From Ryuthela nishihirai (Eukaryota; Arthropoda; Arachnida; Araneae; Heptathelidae): DNA of 64,000 nucleotides. The translations under genes were made by a program, and so were the position numbers. The stretch is from NCBI GenBank assembly GCA_038380435.1, contig JAWZYU010000008.1, forward strand, positions 73,608,020 to 73,672,019, read 5' to 3'. This document shows positions 9,653 through 21,690 of the stretch, in pieces; the first letter of the stretch is position 1; each line of letters begins with the position of its first letter. A model generated the notes under the pieces. It worked only from the letters and a program-made list of their open reading frames with translations, was not told the origin of the DNA and did not search any database.

Positions 9653-12600
9653 TTTCTATACCATCTACTATATCATAGTTTCTGTGCCAATTACTTTATC
9701 AGTTTCTATTTCCCCTACTCTATCAGAGTTTCTATGCCAATTACTCTATCAGTTTCTATTTCCCCTACTCTATCAGAGTTTCTATGCCAATTACTCTATC
9801 AGTTTCTATTTCCCCTACTATATATATGTTTCTATGCCAGTTACTCTATCAGTTTCTATTTCCCCTACTATATCAGAGTTTCTATGCCAATTACTCTATC
9901 AGTTTCTATTTCCCCTACTATATCAGAGTTTCTATGCCAATTACTCTATCAGTTTCTATTCCCCCTACTCTATCAGAGCTTATATGCCAATTCCTCACTC
10001 AGTATCTATTTCCCCTACTATATCAGAGTTTCTATGCCAATTACTCTATCAGTTTCTATTTCCCCTACTATATCAGAGTTTCTATGCCAATTACTCTATC
10101 AGTTTCTATTTCCCCTACTAAATCAGAGTTTCTATGCCAATTACTCTATCAGTTCTATTCCCCCTATTATATCAGAGTTTCTATGCCAATTACTCTATCA
10201 GTTTCTATTTCCCCTACTACATCAGAGTTTCTATGCCAATTACTCTATCAGTTTCTATTTCCCCTACTATATAAGAGTTTCTATGCCAATTATTCTATCA
10301 GTTCTATTTCCCCTATTATATCAGAGTTTCTATGCCAATTTTTCTATCAAATTCTATTTCCCCTACTATATCAGAGTTTCTATGCCAATTACTCTAACAC
10401 TTTCTATTTCCCCTACTATATCAGAGTTTCTATGCCAATTACTCTATCAGTTTCTATTTCCCCTACTATATATATGTTTCTATGCCAGTTACTCTATCAG
10501 TTTCTATTTCCCCTACTAAATCAGAGTTTCTATGCCAATTACTCTATCAGTTTCTATTCCCCCTACTGAATCAGAGTTTCTATGCCAATTACTCTATCAG
10601 TTCTATTTCCCCTATTATATCACAGTTTCTATGCCAATTTTTCTATCAAATTCTATTTCCCCTACTATATCAGAGTTTCTATGCCAATTACTCTATCAGT
10701 TTCTATTTCCCCTACTATATCAGAGTTTCTATGCCAATTACTCTATCAGTTTCTATTTCCCTACTATATATATGTTTCTATGCCAGTTACTCTATCAGTT
10801 CCTATTTTCCCTACTATATCACAGTTTCTATGCCAATTACTCTATCAGTTTCTATTTCCCCTACTACATCAGAGTTTCTATGCCAATTACTCTATCAGTT
10901 TCTATTTCCCCTACTATATCGGAGTTTCTATGCCAATTACTCTATCAGTTTCTATTTCCCCTACTACATCAGAGTTTCTATGCCAATTACTCTAGCAGTT
11001 TCTATTCCCCCTACTATATAAGAGTTTCTATGCCAATTACTCTATCAGTTCTATTCTCCCTACTATATCAGAGTTCCTATGCCAATTACTCTATCAGTTG
11101 TATTCCCCCTATTATATCAGAGATCCTATGCCAATACTCTACCAGTTCTATTTCCCCTACTATATAAGAGTTTCTATGCCAATTACTCTATCAGTTTCTA
11201 TTCTCCCTACTAAATCCGAGTTTCTATGCCAATTACTCTATCAGTTCTATTTCCCCTATTATATCAGAGTTTCTATGCCAATTTTTCTATCAAATTCTAT
11301 TTCCCCTACTATATCAGAGTTTCTATGCCAATTACTCTATCAGTTTCTATTTCCCCTACTATATCAGAGTTTCTATGCCAATTACTCTATCAGTTCTATT
11401 CTCCCTACTATATCAGAGTTCCTATGCCAATTACTCTATCAGTTGTATTCCCCCTATTATATCAGAGATCCTATGCCAATACTCTACCAGTTCTATTTCC
11501 CCTACTATATAAGAGTTTCTATGCCAATTACTCTATCAGTTTCTATTCTCCCTACTAAATCCGAGTTTCTATGCCAATTACTCTATCAGTTCTATTTCCC
11601 CTATTATATCAGAGTTTCTATGCCAATTTTTCTATCAAATTCTATTTCCCCTACTATATCAGAGTTTCTATGCCAATTACTCTATCAGTTTCTATTCCCC
11701 CTACTATATAAGAGTTTCTATGCCAATTACTCTATCAGTTCTATTCTCCCTACTATATCAGAGTTCCTATGCCAATTACTCTATCAGTTGTATTCCCCCT
11801 ATTATATCAGAGATCCTATGCCAATACTCTACCAGTTCTATTTCCCCTACTATATAAGAGTTTCTATGCCAATTACTCTATCAGTTTCTATTCTCCCTAC
11901 TAAATCCGAGTTTCTATGCCAATTACTCTATCAGTTCTATTTCCCCTATTATATCAGAGTTTCTATGCCAATTTTTCTATCAAATTCTATTTCCCCTACT
12001 ATATCAGAGTTTCTATGCCAATTACTCTATCAGTTTCTATTTCCCTACTATATATATGTTTCTATGCCAGTTACTCTATCAGTTCCTATTTTCCCTACTA
12101 TATCACAGTTTCTATGCCAATTACTCTATCAGTTTCTATTTCCCCTACTACATCAGAGTTTCTATGCCAATTACTCTATCAGTTTCTATTTCCCCTACTA
12201 TATCGGAGTTTCTATGCCAATTACTCTATCAGTTTCTATTTCCCCTACTACATCAGAGTTTCTATGCCAATTACTCTAGCAGTTTCTATTCCCCCTACTA
12301 TATAAGAGTTTCTATGCCAATTACTCTATCAGTTCTATTCTCCCTACTATATCAGAGTTCCTATGCCAATTACTCTATCAGTTGTATTCCCCCTATTATA
12401 TCAGAGATCCTATGCCAATACTCTACCAGTTCTATTTCCCCTACTATATAAGAGTTTCTATGCCAATTACTCTATCAGTTTCTATTCTCCCTACTAAATC
12501 CGAGTTTCTATGCCAATTACTCTATCAGTTCTATTTCCCCTATTATATCAGAGTTTCTATGCCAATTTTTCTATCAAATTCTATTTCCCCTACTATATCA

Positions 12601-13093
12601 GAGTTTCTATGTCAATTACTCTATCAGTTTCTATTTTCCCTACTATATCATTTTCTATGCCAATTACTCCATCAGTTTCTATTCCCCCTACTCTATCAGA
12701 GTTTATATGCCAATTACTCACTCAGTATCTATTTCCCCTACTATATCAGAGTTTCTATGCCAATTACTCTATCAGTTTCTATTTCCCCTACTACATCAGA
12801 GTTTCTATGCCAATTACTCTATCAGTTTCTATTCCCCCTACTCTATCAGAGTTTCTATGCCAATTACTCTATCAGTTCTATTCTCCCTACTATATAAGAG
12901 TTTCTATGCCAATTACTCTATCAGTTTCTATTCTCCCTACTAAATCCGAGTTTCTATGCCAATTACTCTATCAGTTCTATTCCCCCTATTATATCAGAAT
13001 TTCTATGCCAATTACTCTATCAGTTTCTATTTCCCCTACTATATCAGAGTTTCTATGCCAATTACTCTATCAGTTTCTATTTCCCCTACTATA
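9653..13093. repeat. 50-bp dimeric satellite, left block
   Basis: Each unit is a pair of ~25-bp monomers: AGTTTCTATGCCAATTACTC.. and AGTTTCTATTTCCCCTACTA... The strand shown is pyrimidine-rich with little G. Larger blocks recur, for example a ~350-bp block marked by GAGATCCTATGCCAATACTC near 11.12, 11.46, 11.81 and 12.41 kb. Long open frames in all three forward frames arise because no monomer carries a stop; none is likely a gene. Confidence 0.97.
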
Positions 13094-13095
13094 TA

Positions 13096-13690
13096 CAGGG
13101 TGAATCTGAAAAAGTGTGCAAAACTTTACGGGGTGGTAGAACGCAGCTATGCGACCAATATTCGTCATAGAATGTATGGTCGGAACGCAAGCGGTGAGAA
13201 GTTAAAAGGTAGTTTTCCACTGTCACATTTAAAGAATGAACACAAGAAGGAGAGGAGATACTTCAGAAAACATTTTATTAACAGGAATGTAATTGAGGTA
13301 CATGCTCAAAGAAATTGCTCAAAAGAGCTGCCGCGGACACACATTTGCGAAGACACCAGGCATTTCCCGAATATCGCCGGCTACAACGGCGATCCTGGCG
13401 ACTACATCCATATCAGTTTCAATGGGGCACTCGTAGATTAGACTTTTCATATGGCCCCACAGGAAAAAGTCCAAACACGAGAGATCCGTGGTTAGTATAA
13501 CCAGCCATCCTCTCGGCAATCCACGGTAGAAATGCCGTTGGGTGCGAGGACCGACCCTTTTATACCATTTCCAACGCCACCTAGCGGCTCGCCGTTTGCG
13601 TTCCGCCCATACTTTCTATGACGAATATTGCTCGTATAGCTGCGTTCTACCATCCCGTAAAGTTTTGCCCACTTTTTCAGATTCACCCTG
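13096..13690 (-). mobile_element. mariner-type transposon, long inverted repeats, inside satellite
   Basis: Both ends read CAGGGTGAATCTGAAAAAGT inward and the inverted repeats extend about 100 bp with a few mismatches. TA flanks each end (13094-13095, 13691-13692). Removing the element restores the satellite variant CTACTATATATATGTTTC, seen uninterrupted near 9817. Only a fragment of transposase remains, so it is non-autonomous. Confidence 0.92.
13319..13519 (-). pseudogene. transposase C-terminal fragment (mariner-type DDE/D)
   Basis: The minus-strand frame reads DLSCLDFFLWGHMKSLIYE and continues with a V.RI..A..DIRE.PG.F segment. This is the part of mariner-like transposases that carries the third catalytic acidic residue, within LDFFLWG. 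The two earlier catalytic residues and the DNA-binding N-terminus are missing because the element is an internally deleted ~595-bp copy. The fragment ends with an ordinary stop at its C-terminus. It would have cut and joined DNA at the terminal repeats when complete; here it cannot. Family assignment rests on these motifs only. Confidence 0.75.
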
Positions 13691-13692
13691 TA

Positions 13693-16630
13693 TATGTTTC
13701 TATGCCAGTTACTCTATCAGTTTCTATTTTCCCTACTATATCGGAGTTTCTATGACAATTACTCTATCAGTTTCTATTTCCCCTATTATATCAGAGTTTC
13801 AATGCCAATTACTCTATCAGTTTCTATTTCCCCTACTACATCAGAGTTTCTATGCCAATTACTCTATCAGTTCTATTCCCCCTGTTATATCAGAGTTTCT
13901 ATGCCAATTACTCTATCAGTTTCTATTTCCCCTACTACATCAGAGTTTCTATGCCAATTACTCTATCAGTTTCTATTTCCCCTACTACATCAGAGTTTCT
14001 ATGCCAATTACTCTATCAGTTCTATTCCCCCTGTTATATCAGAGTTTCTATGCCAATTACTCTATCAGTTCTATTCCCCCTGTTATATCAGAGTTTCTAT
14101 GCCAATTACTCTATCAGTTTCTATTTCCCCTACTACATCAGAGTTTCTATGCCAATTACTCTATCAGTTTCTATTTCCCCTACTACATCAGAGGTTCTAT
14201 GCCAATTACTCTATCAGTTTCTATTTCCCCTATTATATCAGAGTTTCTATGCCAATTTTTCTATCAAATTCTATTTCCCCTACTATATCAGAGTTTCTAT
14301 GACAATTACTCTATCAGTTTCTATTTCCCCTATTATATCAGAGTTTCTATGCCAATTTTTCTATCAAATTCTATTTCCCCTACTATATCAGAGTTTCTAT
14401 GCCAATTACTCTATCAGTTTCTATTTCCCCTATTATATCAGAGTTTCTATGCCAATTTTTCTATCAAATTCTATTTCCCCTACTATAGCAGAGTTTCTAT
14501 GCCAATTACTCTATCAGTTTCTATTTCCCCTACTATATAAGAGTTTCTATGCCAATTACTCTATCAGTTTCTATTCCCCCTACTGAATCAGAGTTTCTAT
14601 GCCAATTACTCTATCAGTTCTATTCCCCCTATTATATCAGAGTTTCTATGCCAATTACTCTATCAGTTTCTATTTCCCCTATTACATCAGAGTTTCTATG
14701 CCAATTACTCTATCAGTTCTATTGCCCCTGTTATATCAGAGTTTCTATGCCAATTACTCTATCAGTTTCTATTTCCCCTACTACATCAGAGTTTCTATGC
14801 CAATTACTCTATCAGTTCTATTCCCCCTGTTATATCAGAGTTTCTATGCCAATTACTCTATCAGTTTCTATTTCCCCTACTACATCAGAGTTTCTATGCC
14901 AATTACTCTATCAGTTCTATTCCCCCTGTTATATCAGAGTTTCTATGCCAATTACTCTATCAGTTTCTATTTCCCCTACTACATCAGGGTTTCTATGCCA
15001 ATTTCTCTATCAGTTTCTATTTCCCCTATTATATCAGAGTTTCCATGCCAATTTTTCTATCAAATTCTATTTCCCCTACTATATCAGAGTTTCTATGCCA
15101 ATTACTCTATCAGTTTCTATTTCCCCTATTATATCAGAGTTTCTATGCCAATTTTTCTATCAAATTCTATTTCCCCTACTATAGCAGAGTTTCTATGCCA
15201 ATTACTCTATCAGTTTCTATTTCCCCTACTATATAAGAGTTTCTATGCCAATTACTCTATCAGTTTCTATTCCCCCTACTGAATCAGAGTTTCTATGCCA
15301 ATTACTCTATCAGTTCTATTCCCCCTATTATATCAGAGTTTCTATGCCAATTACTCTATCAGTTTCTATTTCCCCTACTACATCAGAGTTTCTATGCCAA
15401 TTACTCTATCAGTTCTATTCCCCCTGTTATATCAGAGTTTCTATGCCAATTACTCTATCAGTTTCTATTTCCCCTACTACATCAGAGTTTCTATGCCAAT
15501 TACACTATCAGTTCTATTCCCCCTGTTATATCAGAGTTTCTATGCCAATTACTCTATCAGTTCTATTCCCCCTGTTATATCAGAGTTTCTATGCCAATTA
15601 CTCTATCAGTTTCTATTTCCCCTACTACATCAGAGTTTCTATGCCAATTACTCTATCAGTTTCTATTTCCCCTACTACATCAGAGTTTCTATGCCAATTA
15701 CTCTATCAGTTTCTATTTCCCCTACTACATCAGAGTTTCTATGCCAATTACTCTATCAGTTTCTATTTCCCCTACTACATCAGAGTTTCTATGCCAATTA
15801 CTCTATCAGTTCTATTCCCCCTGTTATATCAGAGTTTCTATGCCAATTACTCTATCAGTTCTATTCCCCCTGTTATATCAGAGTTTCTATGCCAATTACT
15901 CTATCAGTTTCTATTTCCCCTACTACATCAGAGTTTGTATGCCAATTACTCTATCAGTTCTATTCCCCCTGTTATATCAGAGTTTCTATGCCAATTACTC
16001 TATCAGTTTCTATTTCCCCTACTACATCAGAGTTTCTATGCCAATTACTCTATCAGTTTCTATTTCCCCTACTACATCAGAGTTTCTATGCCAATTACTC
16101 TATCAGTTTCTATTTCCCCTACTACATCAGAGTTTCTATGCCAATTACTCTATCAGTTCTATTCCCCCTGTTATATCAGAGTTTCTATGCCAATTACTCT
16201 ATCAGTTCTATTCCCCCTGTTATATCAGAGTTTCTATGCCAATTACTCTATCAGTTTCTATTTCCCCTACTACATCAGAGTTTGTATGCCAATTACTCTA
16301 TCAGTTCTATTCCCCCTGTTATATCAGAGTTTCTATGCCAATTACTCTATCAGTTTCTATTTCCCCTACTACATCAGAGTTTCTATGCCAATTACTCTAT
16401 CAGTTCTATTCTCCCTGTTATATCAGAGTTTCTATGCCAATTACTCTATCAGTTCTATTCCCCCTGTTATATCAGAGTTTCTATGCCAATTACTCTATCA
16501 GTTCTATTCCCCCTGTTATATCAGAGTTTCTGTGCCAATTACTCTATCAGTTTCTATTTCCCCTACTACATCAGAGTTTCTATGCCAATTACTCTATCAG
16601 TTTCTCTTCCCCCTAATATATCAGAGTTTC
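13693..16630. repeat. 50-bp dimeric satellite, right block
   Basis: Same dimer as the left block, with 49-bp variants (GTTCTATTCCCCCTGTTATATC) interspersed. Units are highly similar, indicating recent homogenisation. Repeated runs (for example 14400-14640 and 15090-15340) show block duplication. Confidence 0.97.
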
Positions 16631-17250
16631 TACGCTTCTTACTCTATCAGAGTTTCTACGCTTCTTACTCTGTCAGAGTTTCTCTTCCCCCTACTATATT
16701 AAAGTTTCTATGCCACCTAATATATCGGAGTTTTTATGCTGCCAAATATATTAAAGTTAGATGTTTTACTGTGTTATCTACTATATCAAAGTTTCTCTGC
16801 TGCTTACTTTATCAAATTTCTATACCACTCACCATCAGAATTTCTATTTCTTCTACTACATCAGAGTTTCTATATGAGTTTTTCTTATAGCAGTTTTTAT
16901 TCCGCCCATTATATCAGAATTCTATACCGTCTACGATATTAGTTTCTATTCTACCTACTATATCAAAGTTTCTTTTCTGACTATGGTATTAGAGTTTATA
17001 CTACCCACAGTATCAGAGTTTTTATACCACCTTCTGCATCACAGTTTTTATGCCACCTACTCTATCAGAGTTTCTGTGCTTCCTAATATAGCAGAGTTTC
17101 TATTCTGCCTATTATATGGAAATGTCTATATCAAGTCTATATCAGTTTCTATTCCACCTATTCTATCAGAATTTTTATGCCACGTACTATATCAGTTTCT
17201 ATTCTACCTGCTATACCTGATTTTCTATCTCACCTACTCTATCAGAATTT
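16631..17250. repeat. satellite transition zone, diverged monomers
   Basis: Monomers of 24-27 bp with many substitutions, such as TTTCTACGCTTCTTACTC and TTTTTATGCTGCCAAATATA, between the homogenised 50-bp block and the 151-bp higher-order block. Confidence 0.85.
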
Positions 17251-19055
17251 CTATGGCACATGCTATATGAGTTTCTATTCTACCTGCTCCTTCTGAGTTT
17301 CTATTCCACTACTCAATCAGAATTTTTATGCCACGTACTATATCAGTTTCTATTCTACTTGTTATACCTGAGTTTCTATTTCACTTACTCTATCAGAATT
17401 TCTATGGCACATGCTATATGAGTTTCTATTCTACCTGCTCCTTCTGAGTTTCTATTCCACTACTCAATCAGAATTTTTATGCCACGTACTATATCAGTTT
17501 CTATTCTACTTGTTATACCTGAGTTTCTATTTCACTTACTCTATCAGAATTTCTATGGCACATGCTATATGAGTTTCTATTCTACCTGCTCCTTCTGAGT
17601 TTCTATTCCACTACTCAATCAGAATTTCTATGCCACGTACTATATCAGTTTCTATTCTACCTGCTATACCTGTGTTTCTATTTCACCTACTCTGTCAGAA
17701 TTTCTATGGCACATGCTATATCAGTTTCTATTCTACCTGCTCCTTCTGAGTTTCTATTCCACTACTCAATCAGAATTTTTATGCCACGTACTGTATCAGT
17801 TTCTATTCTACCTGCTATACCTGAGTTTCTATTTCACTTACTCTATCAGAATTTCTATGGCACATGCTATATGAGTTTCTATTCTACCTGCTCCTTCTGA
17901 GTTTCTATTCCACTACTCAATCAGAATTTCTATGCCACGTACTATATCAGTTTCTATTCTACCTGCTATACCTGTGTTTCTATTTCACCTACTCTGTCAG
18001 AATTTCTATGGCACATGCTATATCAGTTTCTATTCTACCTGCTCCTTCTGAGTTTCTATTCCACTACTCAATCAGAATTTTTATGCCACGTACTGTATCA
18101 GTTTCTATTCTACCTGCTATACCTGAGTTTCTATTTCACTTACTCTATCAGAATTTCTATGGCACATGCTATATGAGTTTCTATTCTACCTGCTCCTTCT
18201 GAGTTTCTATTCCACTACTCAATCAGAATTTCTATGCCACGTACTATATCAGTTTCTATTCTACCTGCTATACCTGAGTTTCCATCTCACCTACTCTATC
18301 AGAATTTCTATGGCACATGCTATATGAGTTTCTATTCTACCTGCTTCTTCCGAGTTTCTATTCCACTACTCAATCAGAATTTTTATGCCACGTACTGTAT
18401 CAGTTTCTATTCTACCTGCTTCTTCCGAGTTTCTATTCCACTACTCAATCAGAATTTTTATGCCACGTACTGTATCAGTTTCTATTCTACCTGCTATACC
18501 TGAGTTTCTATTTCACTTACTCTATCAGAATTTCTATGGCACATGCTATATGAGTTTCTATTCTACCTGCTCCTTCTGAGTTTCTATTCCACTACTCAAT
18601 CAGAATTTCTATGCCACGTACTATATCAGTTTCTATTCTACTCGTTATTCCTGAGTTTCTATTTCACTTACTCTGTTAGAATTTCTATGGCACATGCTAT
18701 ATCAGTTTCTATTCTACCTGCTCCTTCTGAGTTTCTATTCCACTACTCAATCAGAATTTTTATGCCCGTACTATATCAGTTTCTATTCTACCTGCTATAC
18801 CTGAGTTTCTATCTCACCTACTCTATCAGAATTTCTATGGCACATGCTATATCAGTTTCTATTCTACCTGCTCCTTCTGAGTTTCTATTCCACTACTCAA
18901 TCAGAATTTTTATGCCCGTACTATATCAGTTTCTATTCTACCTGCTATACCTGAGTTTCTATCTCACCTACTCTATCAGAATTTCTATGGCACATGCTAT
19001 ATCAGTTTCTATTCTACCTGCTCCTTCTGAGTTTCTATTCCACCTACTATATTAG
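17251..19055. repeat. 151-bp higher-order repeat of the same monomer
   Basis: The word TCTATGGCACATGC recurs at 17250, 17401, 17552, 17703, 17854, 18005 and 18156, exactly 151 bp apart: six ~25-bp monomers per unit. Units at 17552 and 17854 are identical over 302 bp, so a dimeric level exists as well. Confidence 0.95.
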
Positions 19056-19066
19056 AGTTTCTATGA

Positions 19067-19402
19067 TTTGAAGAAATTCAATACTGTCTTCTTGGAATTA
19101 TATCAGCAGGTACAGCGAGAAGCTCGGTTGATTTTGCCGTTGTTGCCGGTATGCATAAGTATAGATTAGCGAATAGGGTTATGGACATTGTGCCTGAGGG
19201 GGAGACCTACGCTGCGGTTGGCAATGCCAAACAGGACTTTTCTGATATAGTATATGTTGGAATTGGCCTGCAGCGGCGAGATGCAGCAGATGTAGTTCAG
19301 GAGAGATGTGTTTGGAGAACTAAATTGCAAAATCTGGTTGGACCTCTGTGGCCATGGCTATTTGAGGATGATGATACCACATTCCAGTTTGCACCTTCTT
19401 AA
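19067..19402 (+). CDS. unidentified open reading frame, probably fragment
   Basis: A stop-free stretch of 112 codons (112 residues counting from codon TTT at 19067; the first ATG is at 19151) lies directly after the satellite and before a SINE-A. It is rich in small and hydrophobic residues near the start (GIISAGTARSSVDFAVVAG) and ends in a tryptophan- and acid-rich segment (PLWPWLFEDDD). Base composition is more balanced than the surroundings and codons look protein-like. I do not recognise a family. It may be the 3' end of a retroelement ORF or a host exon; no clear splice acceptor is visible at its left edge. A stop TAA ends it at 19400-19402. Confidence 0.35.
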   Translation, partial: FEEIQYCLLGIISAGTARSSVDFAVVAGMHKYRLANRVMDIVPEGETYAAVGNAKQDFSDIVYVGIGLQRRDAADVVQERCVWRTKLQNLVGPLWPWLFEDDDTTFQFAPS

Positions 19403-19427
19403 TATAGTATTCTTTACTGCGGAAAAT

Positions 19428-19805
19428 GGGCGGGGGTGGCTCAGTCGGTAGCGCGCCAGACTCGTAATCTGCAGTTCCCAGGTTCGAGTCCCAGCGTTGA
19501 GATTTATCTCCGCATAACTCCCCGCCCTGCCCACGGTCAGTAGAGGACACCGATGGGCTTGGAAAGGCCGCCGTCCGTCGGATGGGACGTTAAGCCGTGG
19601 CCCAGTGTGCGATAGAGCCATACCCTGTGCACGTTAAAGAACACGCTGGATGGCCTTGACGGGAGGCTACCATCTGTCTCCCAACAGTTGTTCCAGTGGG
19701 TCTCCTCCCCCCAACCTTCTCTGAGCCTTCGGGGTCCATGTGACCTGGCCATTTAGCGCATGGTGTGCAAAAAAGTGCCGCTCAGAGGTAAAACAACCCA
19801 ACCCA
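19428..19805 (+). mobile_element. SINE-A, full length
   Basis: Head with intact A and B boxes, though the CAGCTGGGT after the B box is deleted. Single 3' module. Perfect 12-bp TSD ACTGCGGAAAAT at 19416-19427 and 19806-19817. Confidence 0.93.
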
Positions 19806-19817
19806 ACTGCGGAAAAT

Positions 19818-20196
19818 ATTTCCGTTATCTCTTATCTTTCTTGCTTGATGTTTTCCTTTGATTAGTTTTGATTTTCCTTTTCTGAAAGAACAACTCTTTT
19901 TCTTCTATTTGTAATTGGAACGCGCAGCGCGCGACCCATTTCCATTCGATGTCCGAGACTTCCTTGTTGGAAGACATTCAATTGGTGTGACCTTCTGTCT
20001 CCTTCCGGTGACGAAATGGTTACTTCCGTCGGTTAAAGCAAATCTTTTGCATTTAAATAAGGAAGCATTTGGTCGGTTGCAGTGAAATAATTCCGCTTCC
20101 CAAAGTAAAATTTTACAATAACCACTAAATGAGAAAAGGAATCAATTTTAAATGCAGGTTGTAATTTTTTCATAAAATCTTTCCCCCCCAAACTCT
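19818..20196. other. unique-looking spacer, no gene
   Basis: Mixed-composition DNA with a GCGCAGCGCGC word near 19920. No long frame and no recognised repeat. Confidence 0.4.
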
Positions 20197-20211
20197 ACCA
20201 GATATCAAGAC

Positions 20212-20600
20212 GTTGGGTTGGGTTGTTTTATATCTGAGCGGCACTTTTTTGCACACCATGGGCTAAATGGCCAGGTCGCATGGAACCCGAAGGCTCAGAG
20301 AAGGTTGGGGGAGGGGACCCACTGGAACAGCTGTTGGGAGACAGATGGTAGCCTCCCGTCAAGGCCATCCAGCGTGTTCTTTAACGTGCACACGGTATGG
20401 CTCTCCCGCACACGGGCTACGGCTTAACGTCCCATCCGACGGACGGCGGCCTTTCCAAGCCCATCGGTGTCCCCTACTGACCGTGGGCAGGGCGGAGAAT
20501 TTTGCGGAGATAAATCTCAACGCTGACCCAGCTGGGACTCGAACCTGGGAACTACAGATTAGGAGCCTGGCGCGCTACCGACTGAGCCACCCCCGCCCCC
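20212..20600 (-). mobile_element. SINE-A, full length
   Basis: Complete antisense copy with a perfect 15-bp TSD ACCAGATATCAAGAC at 20197-20211 and 20601-20615. Confidence 0.95.
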
Positions 20601-20615
20601 ACCAGATATCAAGAC

Positions 20616-20895
20616 TTTAAACAAACACATCTCCTTTCGACAATTTGGTCTGATTTCGTTTCGAGATTGCAGATCATAACAATTCTTATCTGCCTACCTT
20701 TGAAGATTACATTCAAATCTTCCTAATTTTCTATAATATTCGTGTAATGCTTAAAGAGTTATGAGCCTGAAGTATTTAAATGACATCCTCATTGATCATA
20801 ACATTTTACTTCGAAAGCCCACTAAGACACAAATTATAATTGCTACTACAAACCACTTATTAAAACAAATGCAAATTTAGGAATTAGTGTAATGC
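20616..20895. other. AT-rich spacer
   Basis: No gene. The end (ACCACTTATTAAAACAAATG..) weakly resembles 21785-21830, suggesting a very old shared repeat. Confidence 0.35.
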
Positions 20896-21282
20896 GTTGG
20901 GTTGTTTTACATCTGAGCGGCACTTTTTTTGCACACCATGGGCTAAATGGCCAGGTCACATGGACCCCGAAGGCTCAGAGAAGGTTGGGGGAGGGGACCC
21001 ACTGGAACAGCTGTTGGGAGACAGATGGTAGCCTCCCGTCAAGGCCATCCAGCGTGTTCTTTAACATGCACAGGGTATGGCTCTCCCGCACACGGGGCCA
21101 CGGCTTAACGCCCCATCCGACGGACGGCGGCCTTTCCAAGCCCATCGGTGTCCCCTACTGACCGTGGGCAGGGCGGGGAGTTATGCGGAGATAAATCTCA
21201 ACGCTGACCCAGCTGGGACTCGAACCTGGGAACTACAGATTACGAGTCTGGCGCGCTACCGACTGAGCCACACCCGCCCCTA
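20896..21282 (-). mobile_element. SINE-A, full length, abutting a second copy
   Basis: Complete antisense copy. Its head runs directly into the tail region of the next copy at 21283 with no spacer. Confidence 0.9.
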
Positions 21283-21617
21283 AATGGCCAAGTCACAAGG
21301 ACCCCGAAGGCTAAGAGAAGGTTAGGGGAGGGGACCCACTGGAACAGCTGTTGGGAGACAGATGGTAGCCTTCCGTCAAGGCCATCCATCGTGTACTTTA
21401 ACGTGCACAGGGTATGGCTCTCCCGCACACTGGGCCACGGCTTAACGCCCCATCCGACGGACGACGGCCTTTCCAAGCCCATCGGTGTCCCCTACTGACC
21501 GTGGGCAGGGCGGGGAGTTATGCGGAGATAAATCTCAACGCTGACCCAGCTGGGACTCGAACCTGGGAACTGCAGATTACGAGCCTGGCGCGCCACCGAC
21601 TGAGCCACCCTCGCCCC
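21283..21617 (-). mobile_element. SINE-A, tail-truncated copy
   Basis: Antisense copy missing its last ~50 bp. Intact head. The following 70 bp (21618-21690) are nearly identical to the flank of another SINE-A at 53573-53645. Confidence 0.9.
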
Positions 21618-21690
21618 TAAGAGAAGTAGGATAACATATAACATCTAGCGAATAGAGACGAAAGGAAATATTTCATTTTCAGAATTTTGA
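21618..21690. repeat. flank shared with 53573-53645
   Basis: AGAGAAGTAGGATAACATAT through CATTTTCAGAATTTTG matches the other locus with about two differences. Both follow a SINE-A head. Confidence 0.85.

Noticed and set aside
9684..16890. Many long overlapping forward frames (up to 531 codons) resembling a repetitive structural or silk-like protein
   Set aside because: The 50-bp satellite has no stop in any forward frame, so all three frames are open at once. The composition is that of pyrimidine-rich DNA and lacks the glycine/alanine blocks expected of silk.
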